64,000 nucleotides of DNA from Nostoc sp. JL33 (GTDB lineage: Bacteria > Cyanobacteriota > Cyanobacteriia > Cyanobacteriales > Nostocaceae), in NCBI RefSeq assembly GCF_017114985.1, contig NZ_JABXKP010000100.1, positions 24,761 to 88,760 on the forward strand. The letters run 5' to 3'. Positions 44,287-54,900 of the stretch are shown in pieces. The position numbers and the translations under genes were made by a program. The notes under the pieces were generated by a model, which worked only from the letters and a program-made list of their open reading frames with translations, was not told the origin of the DNA and searched no databases. Numbering within the stretch: position 1 is the first letter of the stretch; the number at the start of each line of letters is the position of its first letter.

Positions 44287-45477
44287 TCAAATCTTCACTT
44301 CTAAGGGCAAAATTACAGTGAAAGTAGAACCAATTCCCACCTCAGAGACTAGCTTAATTTCACCTTGTAGTAGTTTCACTAACCGCGAGACGATCGCTAA
44401 CCCCAATCCTGTACTATCAGGAAGATAAGGACGATCGCTAAAACTCACGCGAAAGTAGGGTTCAAATATCTGGGCTTGGTTTTCTGGTGCAATGCCAATT
44501 CCAGTGTCAGAAACTGCGATCGCCCATCTCTGGTTCTCCAACACCTGGCACATTATAATAATAGTCCCCGACTCTGTATAACGAATTGCATTACTAATAA
44601 GATTTGTGACAATCTGTTGGAATTGAAGAGAATCTGTGATTAAGTCTTTGGGAGCGCGATCGCAATCTACTACGATTTTTAAATTTTTCCCAGATGCTAA
44701 AGGTTCCAACATTTCACATACATTATTAATTAATTCACGCACATCGATGGGTACTAGTTGGAGTTTTATCTGCCCCGCATCATACCGCGAAAGTTCTAAT
44801 ACATTGTTAATCAGGTGCAGTAATTGTCTACCATTACGTAGCACGCGCTCAATGTGTTCTAAATTGGCAGAAGTGTCTTTTACCTGAGTCTTTCGTCGTT
44901 GTTGGCGTAAAAACAGATCCGAGTAACCAATAATAGAAGTTAAAGGATGTTTCAATTCGTGGGCTAGTTGCGAAAGATGCTCTTGATTAGCGCTAATTAA
45001 ACGTGTGAGTTCTTCATTATGGAGTGTTAGTGATGACTGCAACTGCTGTAATTCTCGCAACCGCTCCTCAACATAACTCTTGAAACACCGAGCGATCGCT
45101 TCATCTACAATTGCATCTATCAAACGCATGGAACGAATTATCTCTGACGGGGTTCCACCCAATAAATCTGCTTGTAGAGCATCAAATATTACTGTTCGCA
45201 GCAGATGATATTCTCTGGCAATTTCTCCTGGAGAAAAGCCTTGTTCAGCTCGAATAGCTCCATGCTCGAAACTGGCAATAACTATCGACTCAATATCATT
45301 CTCCTGGCATTTTGACAGCACTGTTACCATAGCTTTCAAGACATCAGGGATATGATTTTTGATCGCTGTGTAAGATAGGTCATCAGCACTTTCAATTCGT
45401 CTATCCTTGCGAACTGCTACAATCCATTTATCAAGGATAGTGTCCGTTTTTTCAGCCAGTACTTGACTAAAATCCAT
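44287..45477 (-). CDS. Sensor histidine kinase with RsbRD-like N-terminal domain
   Basis: 396 residues, soluble. Residues 1-140 resemble the RsbR/RsbU-type sensory domain (ILDKWIVAVRKDR, GAIRAEQGFSPGEIAREYHL). A coiled linker follows. The HisKA box is LAHELKHPLTSIIGYSDLF (His near residue 172). ATPase boxes are NLISNAIRYTESG, VSDTGIGIAPE and STGLGLAIVSRL. No response regulator is adjacent, so it is an orphan kinase. Signal unknown. Confidence 0.88.
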   Translation of the reverse strand: MDFSQVLAEKTDTILDKWIVAVRKDRRIESADDLSYTAIKNHIPDVLKAMVTVLSKCQENDIESIVIASFEHGAIRAEQGFSPGEIAREYHLLRTVIFDALQADLLGGTPSEIIRSMRLIDAIVDEAIARCFKSYVEERLRELQQLQSSLTLHNEELTRLISANQEHLSQLAHELKHPLTSIIGYSDLFLRQQRRKTQVKDTSANLEHIERVLRNGRQLLHLINNVLELSRYDAGQIKLQLVPIDVRELINNVCEMLEPLASGKNLKIVVDCDRAPKDLITDSLQFQQIVTNLISNAIRYTESGTIIIMCQVLENQRWAIAVSDTGIGIAPENQAQIFEPYFRVSFSDRPYLPDSTGLGLAIVSRLVKLLQGEIKLVSEVGIGSTFTVILPLEVKI

Positions 45478-45930
45478 TATGTTAAATTCAGCTAGGAGAT
45501 AGATGAGTAAACTTCCATATGCAAATAGTTTAGCGATTGCAGTGGTTTTTTACCAAAATTAGCGATTTTATTAACCTACCAAAAGAAATAGATTTTATCT
45601 GTTCTGTTGTTTGCGAGATTAACTTCCCGTATATAGAAGGGGGAAGGTATAATATAATTTTTGTTAAGAAATGTTAATTAAGCAGGTAGCAAACTTGATG
45701 ATTGATTCAACTATTGTTGTTTAGCTGTGTGTGCAATGAGTTCACTCACAAGACAGCTAAAATTATAAATTTTGTCAATTACGGAAAAGCAAGGAAACAA
45801 ACTTGATTTTGGTATTGAAATCAACAACATTTATGATAATACAGTTGGCTTTTACTGAGCATTGATGTTATATTGTTGATAACTAGTATCCATTAGAGTA
45901 AGTCAGCCTAATCCATCAGATCACAGTAGG
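45478..45930. other. Intergenic region, promoters of divergent genes
   Basis: AT-rich, about 450 bases between the kinase start and the riboswitch. No supported gene. It should carry divergent promoters for the kinase and the ABC operon. Confidence 0.5.
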
Positions 45931-46100
45931 TGACGTTGGAGCGGAGGAACCAAATTGTGGGGCGTATCTCAGAGAAAGTGAAGAGTTAGAAGTTACTTTA
46001 CTCAATATTCAACTCATAACTGATAACTTTCTTCAGAAGGGCATCTCTCAGCCCTAGCCCGTCAGCTAACTTCGTAGGCATTGAGAGGAGACTGAAGAGA
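45931..46100 (+). promoter_or_regulatory. ydaO/yuaA-type c-di-AMP riboswitch, copy 1
   Basis: The 5' core is GGAGCGGAGGAACCAAATTG then TGGGGCGTATCTC; the 3' core is AGCCCGTCAGCTAACTTCGT then AGGC. A variable AT-rich insert lies between. These match the remembered ydaO consensus (GGAACC, TGGGGTGAATC, CCGTCAGCTAACCTCGTAGGC). It precedes the ABC permease start by about 90 bp. In other bacteria this class turns genes off when c-di-AMP is high. Confidence 0.85.
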
Positions 46101-46192
46101 CGGCATTTTTATAATGTTCCGATCTCATCAGTGTCCAAGGCTGGTACTGCTCAAATTTTTTGTACCTGCACTTAAATCTGTTGAGGTCGTAA

Positions 46193-47044
46193 ATGATATT
46201 TCAACTAAATTTGGTTGCGATCGCTGCGATCGCAGGACAAGCTGCTTGGAAGAAGACAAAACCTGTCATCCTTAGAGATGTCTTCATTCTACCTGTATTG
46301 GGCTTCTTAGGAATAATTTTGCTGTGGTGGATTGTTGCACTTGCCAACCATGAATTGATGCCCACCCCACCAGAAGCGCTAATCGCTAATCTAGACTACA
46401 TCTTAAATCCCTTCTATCAACGAGGCCCCGGCAACTTGGGAATTGGTTGGTTGTTGATAGCAAGTCTGCGCCGGGTATTATTGGGCTTTTTATTAGGTGC
46501 AGTAGTAGCGATTCCTCTGGGGTTTCTAATTGGCATGTCCAGACCGGCAATGTTAGCGCTCAATCCGATCATTCAAATTTTTAAGCCCGTATCGCCCCTA
46601 GCTTGGCTACCCATCGCCTTAGCAATTTTCAATTTAGCAGATCCTTCAGCCATTTTTGTAATTTTTATTACTTCCTTATGGCCGACAATTATTAATACCG
46701 CATTAGGAGTTTCTAGCGTTCCCCAAGATTATTTAGATGTGGCACGAGTGCTGGAAATGCCCCGTTGGCGACGAATTACAAAAATCATCTGGCCTGCAAG
46801 TTTGCCGTATATTTTTACAGGTTTACGAATTAGTTTAGGGATAGCTTGGCTAGTAATCGTCGCCGTGGAAATGCTCACAGGCGGTATTGGTATCGGCTTT
46901 TTTGTCTGGGATGAATGGAGTCGCTTAAACCTGAGTTCAGTGTTTTTAGCTGTGTTGATAATTGGCTTAACTGGGTTAATCCTAGATTACGGCGTGGGCA
47001 AAATCCAAGAATTAATAACTCGCCGCCCGACAGCTTCTAACTGA
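46193..47044 (+). CDS. ABC transporter permease (NrtB/SsuC type)
   Basis: 283 residues, about six membrane helices. The EAA-like loop is near DVARVLEMPRWRRITKIIWP, as in nitrate/sulfonate/bicarbonate permeases. First gene of an operon with the binding protein (47141) and the ATPase (48712), led by a c-di-AMP-type riboswitch. The substrate is not readable. The riboswitch suggests an ion or solute tied to osmotic balance rather than nitrogen control. Confidence 0.85.
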   Translation: MIFQLNLVAIAAIAGQAAWKKTKPVILRDVFILPVLGFLGIILLWWIVALANHELMPTPPEALIANLDYILNPFYQRGPGNLGIGWLLIASLRRVLLGFLLGAVVAIPLGFLIGMSRPAMLALNPIIQIFKPVSPLAWLPIALAIFNLADPSAIFVIFITSLWPTIINTALGVSSVPQDYLDVARVLEMPRWRRITKIIWPASLPYIFTGLRISLGIAWLVIVAVEMLTGGIGIGFFVWDEWSRLNLSSVFLAVLIIGLTGLILDYGVGKIQELITRRPTASN

Positions 47045-47140
47045 TTAAACTTTTTCGCATCAAAACCCTAAGACGCTCTTTAATGCACTTTGGGGTTAGC
47101 CTATCTGGCAACCAAATTAATCACCAATGGAGCTACAAAA

Positions 47141-48583
47141 ATGGGTGATAATAGTTGGAATCGACGAGATTTTATTAAGGGAATAGGAGCAACCACAACA
47201 TCAATAGCGCTGTCCTCCTGTGCGATTTCAGGAGATAGATCCGCCAAAGGATTGACTGAAGAAGCTTTAGCTGTAGAACCAGTAATTAGATCCCAAGACC
47301 TAGAAAAATCTGATCTTACCGTTGGTTACGTTCCCGTTAATGATTGTGCGCCATTTGCGATCGCCTGGAAAAAAGGCTTCTTCCGCAAATATGGTTTGAA
47401 CGTTACACTCAACCGCGAAGCCAGTTGGGCCACCTCCCGCGACGGTTTAATTTTTGGTCGCCTGGATGCTTCACCCGTAGTATCCGGTGCAGTCACCAAC
47501 GCCAGAATTGGTGCTGAAGGCGCACGCCACGCCCCCTTGTGTGCAGCGATGACCATTCACCGCCACGGTAACGCCATGACCATGAACAAAGCCATGTGGG
47601 ATTTTGGGCTACGTCCGTGGTATGAGTATCAACAAAAATATGGCGATGGTGCGCTAGAAGCCTTTGGGCGCGATTTCCGAGGCTACTTTGACCAGCAGCC
47701 GCCAGAACGCAAAGTTTGGGCAGTTGTTCTGAGTTCCGCCATTTACGAATACTTTGTCCGCTACCTATCCGCCGCCGCAGGTGTTGATCCGCTTAAAGAG
47801 TTTCGGATCATCATCGTTCCGCCCCCCCAAATGGTGACAAATGTGCGGATTGGTGCAATGCAAGCTTACATGGTTGCAGAACCCTGGAACACACGCGCAA
47901 TTACAGGTAATGAAAATATCGGCTTTACCTTCGCACAAGGTAAAGAAATCTGGTGGGGACACCCAGATCGACTGTTGGGGGTGATGCAATCTTTCATCGA
48001 CAAATATCCTAAAACCTATCGTTCTTTAGTCAAGGCGATGATTGAAGCTTGCCAGTATTGCAGCAAAGTAGAAAACCGTCAAGAAGTTGCTGAACTGATT
48101 ACAGACCGTTCTTTTACAGGCGCTAGACCTAAAAACAAAAATGCCCCAATCGCGAAGTTTACAAGTCCGGGAATTCTCGGTAACTACAACTATGGCGGCT
48201 TTGACGGCAAAGACCGCACCATCAAAGCCGCAGACACCACGATTTTCTTCGATATTCCTGACAACTTTCCCAAACAGCCAGCAGAACACTCCACATTTTT
48301 GTGGAGATCGAGAAGTATCTGGTTGATGACACAAGCAGCGCGGTGGGGGCAAATTAAAGAATTCCCCAAAAATGCTGAGAAACTAGCAGAGCTTGGCTGG
48401 AAAACAGATTTATATCGGGAGATAGCATCTGAAATGGGCATCGAGTGTCCCAAGGATGATTACAAGGTCGAACCACCAGAAGTCTTTATAGATAATAAAG
48501 GCTTCGACCCCAGTGATCCGGTAGGTTATCTTAATAGTTTTGCCATCAGGGCTAACGCTCCCACTAACTTTTTCATGTCTTAA
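47141..48583 (+). CDS. ABC transporter substrate-binding protein (NrtA/CmpA family)
   Basis: 480 residues from ATG 47141 (MGDNSWNRRDFIKGIGATTT); the frame start at 47090 is too far upstream. The Tat-like NRRDFIKG is followed by SIALSSC, a lipobox, so the protein is probably an exported lipoprotein. The core has VGYVPVNDCAPFAIAWKKGF and DASPVVSGAVTNARIG as in NrtA/CmpA-type receptors. Not fused to the ATPase. Ligand unknown. Confidence 0.85.
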   Translation: MGDNSWNRRDFIKGIGATTTSIALSSCAISGDRSAKGLTEEALAVEPVIRSQDLEKSDLTVGYVPVNDCAPFAIAWKKGFFRKYGLNVTLNREASWATSRDGLIFGRLDASPVVSGAVTNARIGAEGARHAPLCAAMTIHRHGNAMTMNKAMWDFGLRPWYEYQQKYGDGALEAFGRDFRGYFDQQPPERKVWAVVLSSAIYEYFVRYLSAAAGVDPLKEFRIIIVPPPQMVTNVRIGAMQAYMVAEPWNTRAITGNENIGFTFAQGKEIWWGHPDRLLGVMQSFIDKYPKTYRSLVKAMIEACQYCSKVENRQEVAELITDRSFTGARPKNKNAPIAKFTSPGILGNYNYGGFDGKDRTIKAADTTIFFDIPDNFPKQPAEHSTFLWRSRSIWLMTQAARWGQIKEFPKNAEKLAELGWKTDLYREIASEMGIECPKDDYKVEPPEVFIDNKGFDPSDPVGYLNSFAIRANAPTNFFMS

Positions 48584-48711
48584 ATCCCAAGTTTAAAGAA
48601 GAATACAGAATTCAGATCACACAGAATTTAATTTTGAATTCTGCCGACTGGTGCCTTTATTCTCTTTTGTTAAATATTGACTGATGACTAAATTATTTTC
48701 GGAGCATTTTG

Positions 48712-49551
48712 ATGATGGAATATACCTCATTACCTATTAATACCCAGACTGAAGTTCTGCCCAGCCCGGGATTTTTAGAAATTGAAAATTTAGTCAAGTC
48801 TTATCCGACACCTGATAAAGATAATTTTGTCGTTTTAGATGGGGTTAATCTGACGATTGGTGAAGATGAATATATTTCTGTAATTGGTCACTCAGGTTGT
48901 GGTAAATCAACTCTAGTAAAGATAGTAGCTGGTTTAGAAAAAGCAACTTCCGGCTCAGTAAGGCTAGATGGACAAGAAATTCGTCAGCCAGGGCCCGAAC
49001 GGATGATGGTATTTCAGAACTATTCGCTGTTACCTTGGTTAACTGTGCGAGAAAATATCCGTTTAGCCGTGGATGAAGTGTTAAAAAATGCTAATAGGGC
49101 TGAGAAAATTAGCATTGTAAATCAACACTTGGCAATGGTAAACTTGACGGCGGCGGCTGACAAATATCCTGATGAAATCTCTGGAGGTATGAAACAACGA
49201 GTAGGTATTGCCAGAGCTTTAGCAATTCGTCCCAAAATGTTGCTGATGGATGAACCTTTTGGGGCACTAGATGCGTTAACTCGTGGCAAATTGCAGCGCC
49301 AGGTATTGGATATTTGGGAAAATAATCGTCAAGCAGTGATGATGATTACCCATGATGTAGATGAAGCAATTTATATGTCCGATCGCATCGTCTTGATGAC
49401 CAATGGCCCAGCTGCTAGTATAGGAGAGATATTAAAAGTTCCTTTTGAACATCCACGCGATCGGGCCGCCATGCGAAACTCAAAAGAATATTTTGAACTC
49501 CGCAACCACGCCCTAAATTTTCTTGATCGATATTTTACCCAAGACGAGTAA
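48712..49551 (+). CDS. ABC transporter ATP-binding protein (NrtD/SsuB type)
   Basis: 279 residues; ATG 48712 has GGAG seven bases upstream (a TTG at 48709 also opens the frame). Walker A GHSGCGKST, Q-loop MVFQNYSLLPW, signature SGGMKQRVGIARAL, Walker B LLMDEPFGALDALTR, H-loop MITHDVDEAI. It powers the importer encoded by the two genes before it. Confidence 0.93.
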   Translation: MMEYTSLPINTQTEVLPSPGFLEIENLVKSYPTPDKDNFVVLDGVNLTIGEDEYISVIGHSGCGKSTLVKIVAGLEKATSGSVRLDGQEIRQPGPERMMVFQNYSLLPWLTVRENIRLAVDEVLKNANRAEKISIVNQHLAMVNLTAAADKYPDEISGGMKQRVGIARALAIRPKMLLMDEPFGALDALTRGKLQRQVLDIWENNRQAVMMITHDVDEAIYMSDRIVLMTNGPAASIGEILKVPFEHPRDRAAMRNSKEYFELRNHALNFLDRYFTQDE

Positions 49552-49602
49552 GTTAGATTATCATTTTTTTTAGTGGGTAGCCTAATTCAAAGTCATGAAA
49601 GC

Positions 49603-49800
49603 TGAATTTGAAGCGGAGGAACCATATTGTGGGGCGTATCTCATAGAAAGTGAGGAGTTAAGAGTCAAGAGTTAGGAATTATTAATTAACTCAGCAGTGG
49701 CTAAACCCTAGCTATCCGCTAACAGCACTCACCACTCCTAAGAGAGAGACACCTTCCAGTCTTAGCCCGTCAGCTAACTCCGTAGGCAATGGAAGGAACC
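49603..49800 (+). promoter_or_regulatory. ydaO/yuaA-type c-di-AMP riboswitch, copy 2
   Basis: The same two cores as at 45.9 kb: AAGCGGAGGAACCATATTG with TGGGGCGTATCTC, and AGCCCGTCAGCTAACTCCGT then AGGC, enclosed by CCTTCCA...TGGAAGG. It precedes the UspA gene by about 180 bp. The insert between the cores differs from copy 1. Confidence 0.85.
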
Positions 49801-49980
49801 CCCAAGTCTTTGGCTGTAATACAGTTATTATTGGGGTTTCCTTGACTTATTTCAGATTTGAGATTTTGCTTATCGTCACTCAATCTAAAATCGTTCGACT
49901 GAGCGTAGCCGAAGTCTAAAATCTAAAATTTGTCCCCCTGCTTCTCATTGCTAATTCATTTCATTAGGAGAAGTAAAGCT

Positions 49981-50616
49981 GTGCAAATTAAGCCAATGTT
50001 AGCACGTCTGCAAAGTGCCACAGGCCGAGATAACTTAATTGAACAAATGGTACTGCTGCCAGAGCCAAAAAAACCTTTTTCTAAAAAACCTGAAAGCTCA
50101 AAAGCAGTTAACTTAATTGTTGCTTATGACGCATCTCCTAACAGTCATACGGCGCTAGATATTGCTTTTTGGATTGCTCATCAAACGCGTTTAGCCACTA
50201 ATGCAGAAGTTACAGTTCAAGCCGTTTATGTGGTAGAAAACAATCAAAGCAACCAGCATCCAAACATCTTGAGCTTTCCACAACAACAGCCTTCATTGGA
50301 ATGTCAAATCAGTGAAGTATCAAAGTCTATCACACTGGTATTAACTCAACCCAAATTGCAGACAGTAGTAACTCCCCTGCAACAAGCAGATATAATTCTC
50401 TGGCAAGCCCGAAGTCTAGCTGAAGAATGGCAGGGTTCCTTCAAATCTCATTTGCGGTTTGGCTGCATTTCCACAGAACTTAAGAAAGTTGTTGACTCAG
50501 AAACTGCCGATATTTTGTTTCTAGGATGCAACTCTGTTAATCATCCGATGATTGAGGCTCTAGGTTCTAATTTCCCCTGTGCCGTTTTGGGCATTCCTAG
50601 TTGTATTGATGAATAA
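49981..50616 (+). CDS. Universal stress protein (UspA-like)
   Basis: 211 residues from GTG 49981, with AGGAGA ten bases upstream; the earlier ATG 49930 lacks this site. The Usp fold starts at VNLIVAYDASPNSHTALDIA, followed by AEVTVQAVYVVE and ADILFLGCNSVNHP. The ATP-binding G-x2-G-x9-G motif is not clearly present. It sits behind a c-di-AMP riboswitch and after the ABC operon, pointing to a shared osmotic or stress regulon. Confidence 0.8.
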   Translation: MQIKPMLARLQSATGRDNLIEQMVLLPEPKKPFSKKPESSKAVNLIVAYDASPNSHTALDIAFWIAHQTRLATNAEVTVQAVYVVENNQSNQHPNILSFPQQQPSLECQISEVSKSITLVLTQPKLQTVVTPLQQADIILWQARSLAEEWQGSFKSHLRFGCISTELKKVVDSETADILFLGCNSVNHPMIEALGSNFPCAVLGIPSCIDE

Positions 50617-50661
50617 TCGCTGTTCAGAATTTCAGTAATTTTTATCAAATTTTAATCATAG

Positions 50662-50692
50662 ATAAGTCACCTATTTATAGGTGGCTTTTTTC
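50662..50692 (+). terminator. Terminator after the UspA gene
   Basis: AAGTCACCTATTTATAGGTG with a GGCTTTTTT tail, a clean hairpin plus T-run about 45 bp past the stop. Confidence 0.88.
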
Positions 50693-51190
50693 GCTACTAA
50701 ATAAACTTACTTCTTCAAAAATTATGGGACTTGTGATATTTTGCTTGTTTCTGGGATATATTTATTGTACCTAGCTGGGCAAAATTAAATATAAAATGTC
50801 ATTGCGAACGAAGTGAAGCAATGACAAACTATATTATATTTATTTCAGTCCATCTACTTCTTCTTTGTCCATAGCCAAAGGCGGACTTTTTAGCCCACCC
50901 GACAAGATTGAATAATTTATTTGTTGGAAATCCCTTAGCCAGGAGTTAAGAATTATCAGTTTTGAGTTTTTAATTAATATAGGAATCGTATTTGATTTTT
51001 GAAATTATCTACGTAGGCGGGGAGTGGGGAGTAGGGAGTAGGGAATAAGGAATAAGGCTTTTCGAGTTGTACCGAGCTTTTTCAGAAATCAAATATTAGT
51101 CCTATACTATGTTTCAAACTGATCAACGCCACTTGCTACAAAGGAGGAACCCCCGCAACGCAGTGGCTCCTCCTAACTCCTTAGCTATTA
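50693..51190. other. Intergenic region with repeats
   Basis: Contains a half copy of the 11-kb MITE (50894-50937: ACAAGATTGAATAATTTATT) and other low-complexity repeats such as GGGGAGTAGGGAGTAGGGA (near 51020). No gene seen. Confidence 0.6.
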
Positions 51191-51403
51191 CTAATATCCA
51201 ACGATGTGTAGCACGTCACGAACAACGCTATAACCAGCCAAATCCCAAAGTAAATAGGCGAGAAAGCCAATAGCTGCCAAGCGGCCATTCCAAATTTCGG
51301 CTTGAGGAGTCCAGCCAAACAAAAATGCATTGCGATCTACACCGTTGTATTCGGGTGCAACAGATGGTAAATCAGTAGAAGGGCGAGTTTCTTGAGTTGC
51401 CAT
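51191..51403 (-). CDS. High-light-inducible protein (Hlip/SCP)
   Basis: 70 residues with one chlorophyll-binding helix: FGWTPQAEIWNGRLAAIGFL carries the E-x2-N-G-R motif. Hlips bind chlorophyll and carotenoid in thylakoids and protect photosystem assembly under excess light. The ferrochelatase in this window ends with the same helix type. Confidence 0.93.
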   Translation of the reverse strand: MATQETRPSTDLPSVAPEYNGVDRNAFLFGWTPQAEIWNGRLAAIGFLAYLLWDLAGYSVVRDVLHIVGY

Positions 51404-51904
51404 TTTTTTGTTTTTCCTTAATAATTCGTTTGTTTTCGTTTGTTAAGTTTAATGTAGCTATTTAAAACTCAGATCCTTTCTGCCTTTAGGCATAAACTAC
51501 AGGCACTTCTTGCGGATGATCATCAACTACACCTTGGTGCAGATAAATCCACCTTGAGAGGGTGATAAAAATCTAATTATAAAGAAATGTAAAATTATCA
51601 GAATTAAACTGCAATTTTCGCAAAATAAATAGTTGTGACTCAGGAATGAAAAATTAAAACGTAGCAGCCAATAATTAGCTAAATTTTTCATCTGATATGA
51701 ATATTTTTAGCGTTAGATATAAAAGTTATATCTAACGCCGGATACGCTTTTCAGCCTTTGGAGAGATGCTTTAACCAGCTAAATTCTACGATTCTGAACT
51801 AAACAGTTAGGTATTGCCATAGGTACAGACATAAATACATACTAAGAGTTGCTTCTCAAGAAATTCTTAATTCCCTAAAATTAAACTTAGAACAAGGAAA
51901 TACA
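51404..51904. other. AT-rich intergenic region
   Basis: About 500 bases between divergent genes, including the near-palindrome AGCGTTAGATATAAAAGTTA...TCTAACGC (about 51709-51739). No gene seen. Confidence 0.5.
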
Positions 51905-54900
51905 ATGTTCCATAGTACGGAAATCATGGTGGGACTCTACAAACCACTATTGTGGGTAGCACAGGTTCAAGCAGATACTTCAAACCTTACGCCAGCACAG
52001 GCATCGGGTCTCTTTTCCGGGCCGCGCTTTTTTGTGGCTTTAATCTCCGGCGTGATTCTAGCCTTTGCTTTCCAATTAGTTCTAACTAATCTCTCCCTTG
52101 CAGCCGGTATTTCCTACCTGGGGCACTCATCTGATTCCGATTCAGATAGTGGGGAAGCCGGAAGTTTGGGCGGCAGCATTCGCAAAATCGGCACCGCCGT
52201 GGGGATTTGGACATTAGTCACTGTGACGATCGCTCTTTTAATCGCTTCTTTTCTGGCGGTAAAATTGAGCCTTGTAATCTTAGACCCAGTATTGGGAGCG
52301 ATTCTCGGCTTGGTGATTTGGGGTGCTTACTTTTTGCTCCTCGTCTGGGTAAGTTCCACCACCGTGGGTTCCTTAATTGGCTCAGTCGTGAGTACAGCAA
52401 CCTCCGGCTTTCAGGCGATTATGGGGACAGCCACCGCCGCACTGGGCGCAAAAGCTATCAATAACCAAGTTGTAGCCACGGCTGAAGCCGCCGCCGCCGC
52501 TATCGGTCGGGAACTAGGGAGCGCCATCGACCCTATGAGTATCCGGGAGAACATAGAGGATTACTTAGAAAAGATCCGTCCTCCAGAGCTAGATGTGTCG
52601 AAAATTCGGAGTGACTTTGAAAATTTACTCAACGATCCGCAATTAAAAGCGATCGCTGGGACTCCAGATATCCGCAACATCGACCGCGAAAAGTTTATCG
52701 AGTTAGTCAGCAGTCGCACCGACCTTTCCAAAAAAGACGTTAGCCGGATTGCTGATACGTTGTATAAAGTTTGGCAGCAAGTCGTAAGTCAGCAACCACC
52801 CACCGAAGACCGTCTGGGTGAGTTAATGGATTATCTCAAATCACTTCCAGCAGGACAGACCAAAACAGATGAACTCAACGCCAAGCTGGATCGGTTAGTA
52901 GCAGAAAAGGGTGGTTCCCAAGGATCTGACCAAAAGGCGGCTTCAGGCCCAATTAAAAGTACAGTCCAGCAAGCGCTATCTGCCTTAACTGCCACTGTGT
53001 TGGGACGGGCAGATTTGCCTGATTTGGATGTAGAAAAAATCTTGCGTAGCCTGACTACTGCCAAAGAGAAAGTCACCCAACAAGCAGATAAGCTAGGGTT
53101 GCCAACACCATCACAACCCTATAGCCCAATTCGGGCTGATGTCGAAAACTATCTGCACAACACTTATGCTTGGCAACTAAGCCCAGAAAAAATCGCTCAG
53201 GAATTTCGTGATGTCATCTACGACCCAGCAGCTGACCCCGGAATAGTCAAGAGGGAACTAGAGCAACTATCCCGCAACGATTTCGCCAACATCCTGCAAC
53301 AGCGAGGACTACTTACCCAAGCCCAAATTCAGCGCATTGCAGATCAGCTAGAAGCTGTGCGCCAAGATGTGGTAGTAACAGTGAAAGTTGTCGAAGAAAG
53401 AGAGATAGTTCAAGACTTGCAACGTGCAGTGGAAAGTTATCTGCTCGTTACCCCGAAAGCAGATTTGACACCCGAAGGCATTGAGCAGAATTTCAAACCA
53501 CTGTTGCAAGACTCAGATGCAGATTATGAAACCCTGACATTGCGACTGGCGCACATTGAGCGTCAGGAAATTCGGGAGATATTGCTGCAACGTAATGATG
53601 TCCAGCTATATGAAGTAGACAGCATTCTCGATGAGTTGGAAAAACAGCGCGATCGCGTCTTGGTAGAATCCAAAGGATTAGCAGAACAGGCACAATATCA
53701 AGCAGAAACCCTGTGGCTGAATGTAGAATCATATCTGCGTAACACCGGAAAAGCAGAACTGAATCCTGATGCCATCCGCGCGGAGTTCAAAAGGTTACTA
53801 GAAGATCCCCAAGCTGGAATTAGCTCAATTCGCGCCCGCTTGTCTCGCTTTGACCGCGATACCTTGGTGCAGCTATTGAGCCAACGGGAAGATTTGAGTG
53901 AAGATCAAGTTAATCAAATCATCAATACTGCTGAAGAGTCCTGGCATAACATTCGCCACACACCCCAAGCTGTAGTGGATAAAGCCAAAGAGCAATACGA
54001 CTCTGTTACCACCACGATCGCAGATTATCTGCGGAATACTGGTAAAGAAGAACTCAACCCAGAAGGTATTGGGCGAGATTTGACCAGATTGTTTGAAAAT
54101 CCCCAGCAGGGAGCTGTCGCACTGCGCCGTCGGTTGTCGCAGGTAGACCGAGATACACTGGTGAAGTTGCTCAGTCAACGCCAAGACTTAAGTGAAGAAC
54201 AAGTCAATCAAATCATTGATTCCACCCAAACTTCGATTCGCAACTTTGTACGTGCGCCTCGTCGCCTAGCTAGCCGCACACAGCAAAGAGTGGAAACATT
54301 CAAAGGTTATCTGGAAGAGTATTTGCGGCAAACTGGCAAGGAAGAACTTAACCCAGAAGGTATTAAACGCGACTTGCAATTATTGTTGCACGATCCGCGA
54401 GTTGGGGTAGAAAGTTTTAGCGATCGCCTTTCCCATTTTGACCGTTCTACGATCATCGCCTTGCTAAAAATTCGGGAAGATATTTCTGATGAAGAAGCGG
54501 CGCGGATTGCCGATAACATGGTATCGGTAAGGGATCAATTTGTAGAACAAGTGCGGAACATTCAACGAGGCATTCAAGATGCAATTGATGGGGTTTTCGG
54601 CCGCATTCGCAACTATCTCAACGCCCTGGATCGCCCGGAACTTAATTACGATAGTATCAAGCGCGATGTTCGCACATTTTTTGACGATCCCCAAGCGGGG
54701 TTTGATGCCCTGCGCGATCGCCTATCCTCTTTTGATCGTGAGACCCTGGTGGCAATTATGAGTTCTCGTGAGGACATCTCCGAAGAAGATGCCAACCGGA
54801 TCATCGACCAAATTGAACGCGCACGCAACACAGTATTGCAACGTGCAGAACGCATACAGCACGAAGCTCAACGCCGCCTAGAAGAGGTGAAACATCAAGC

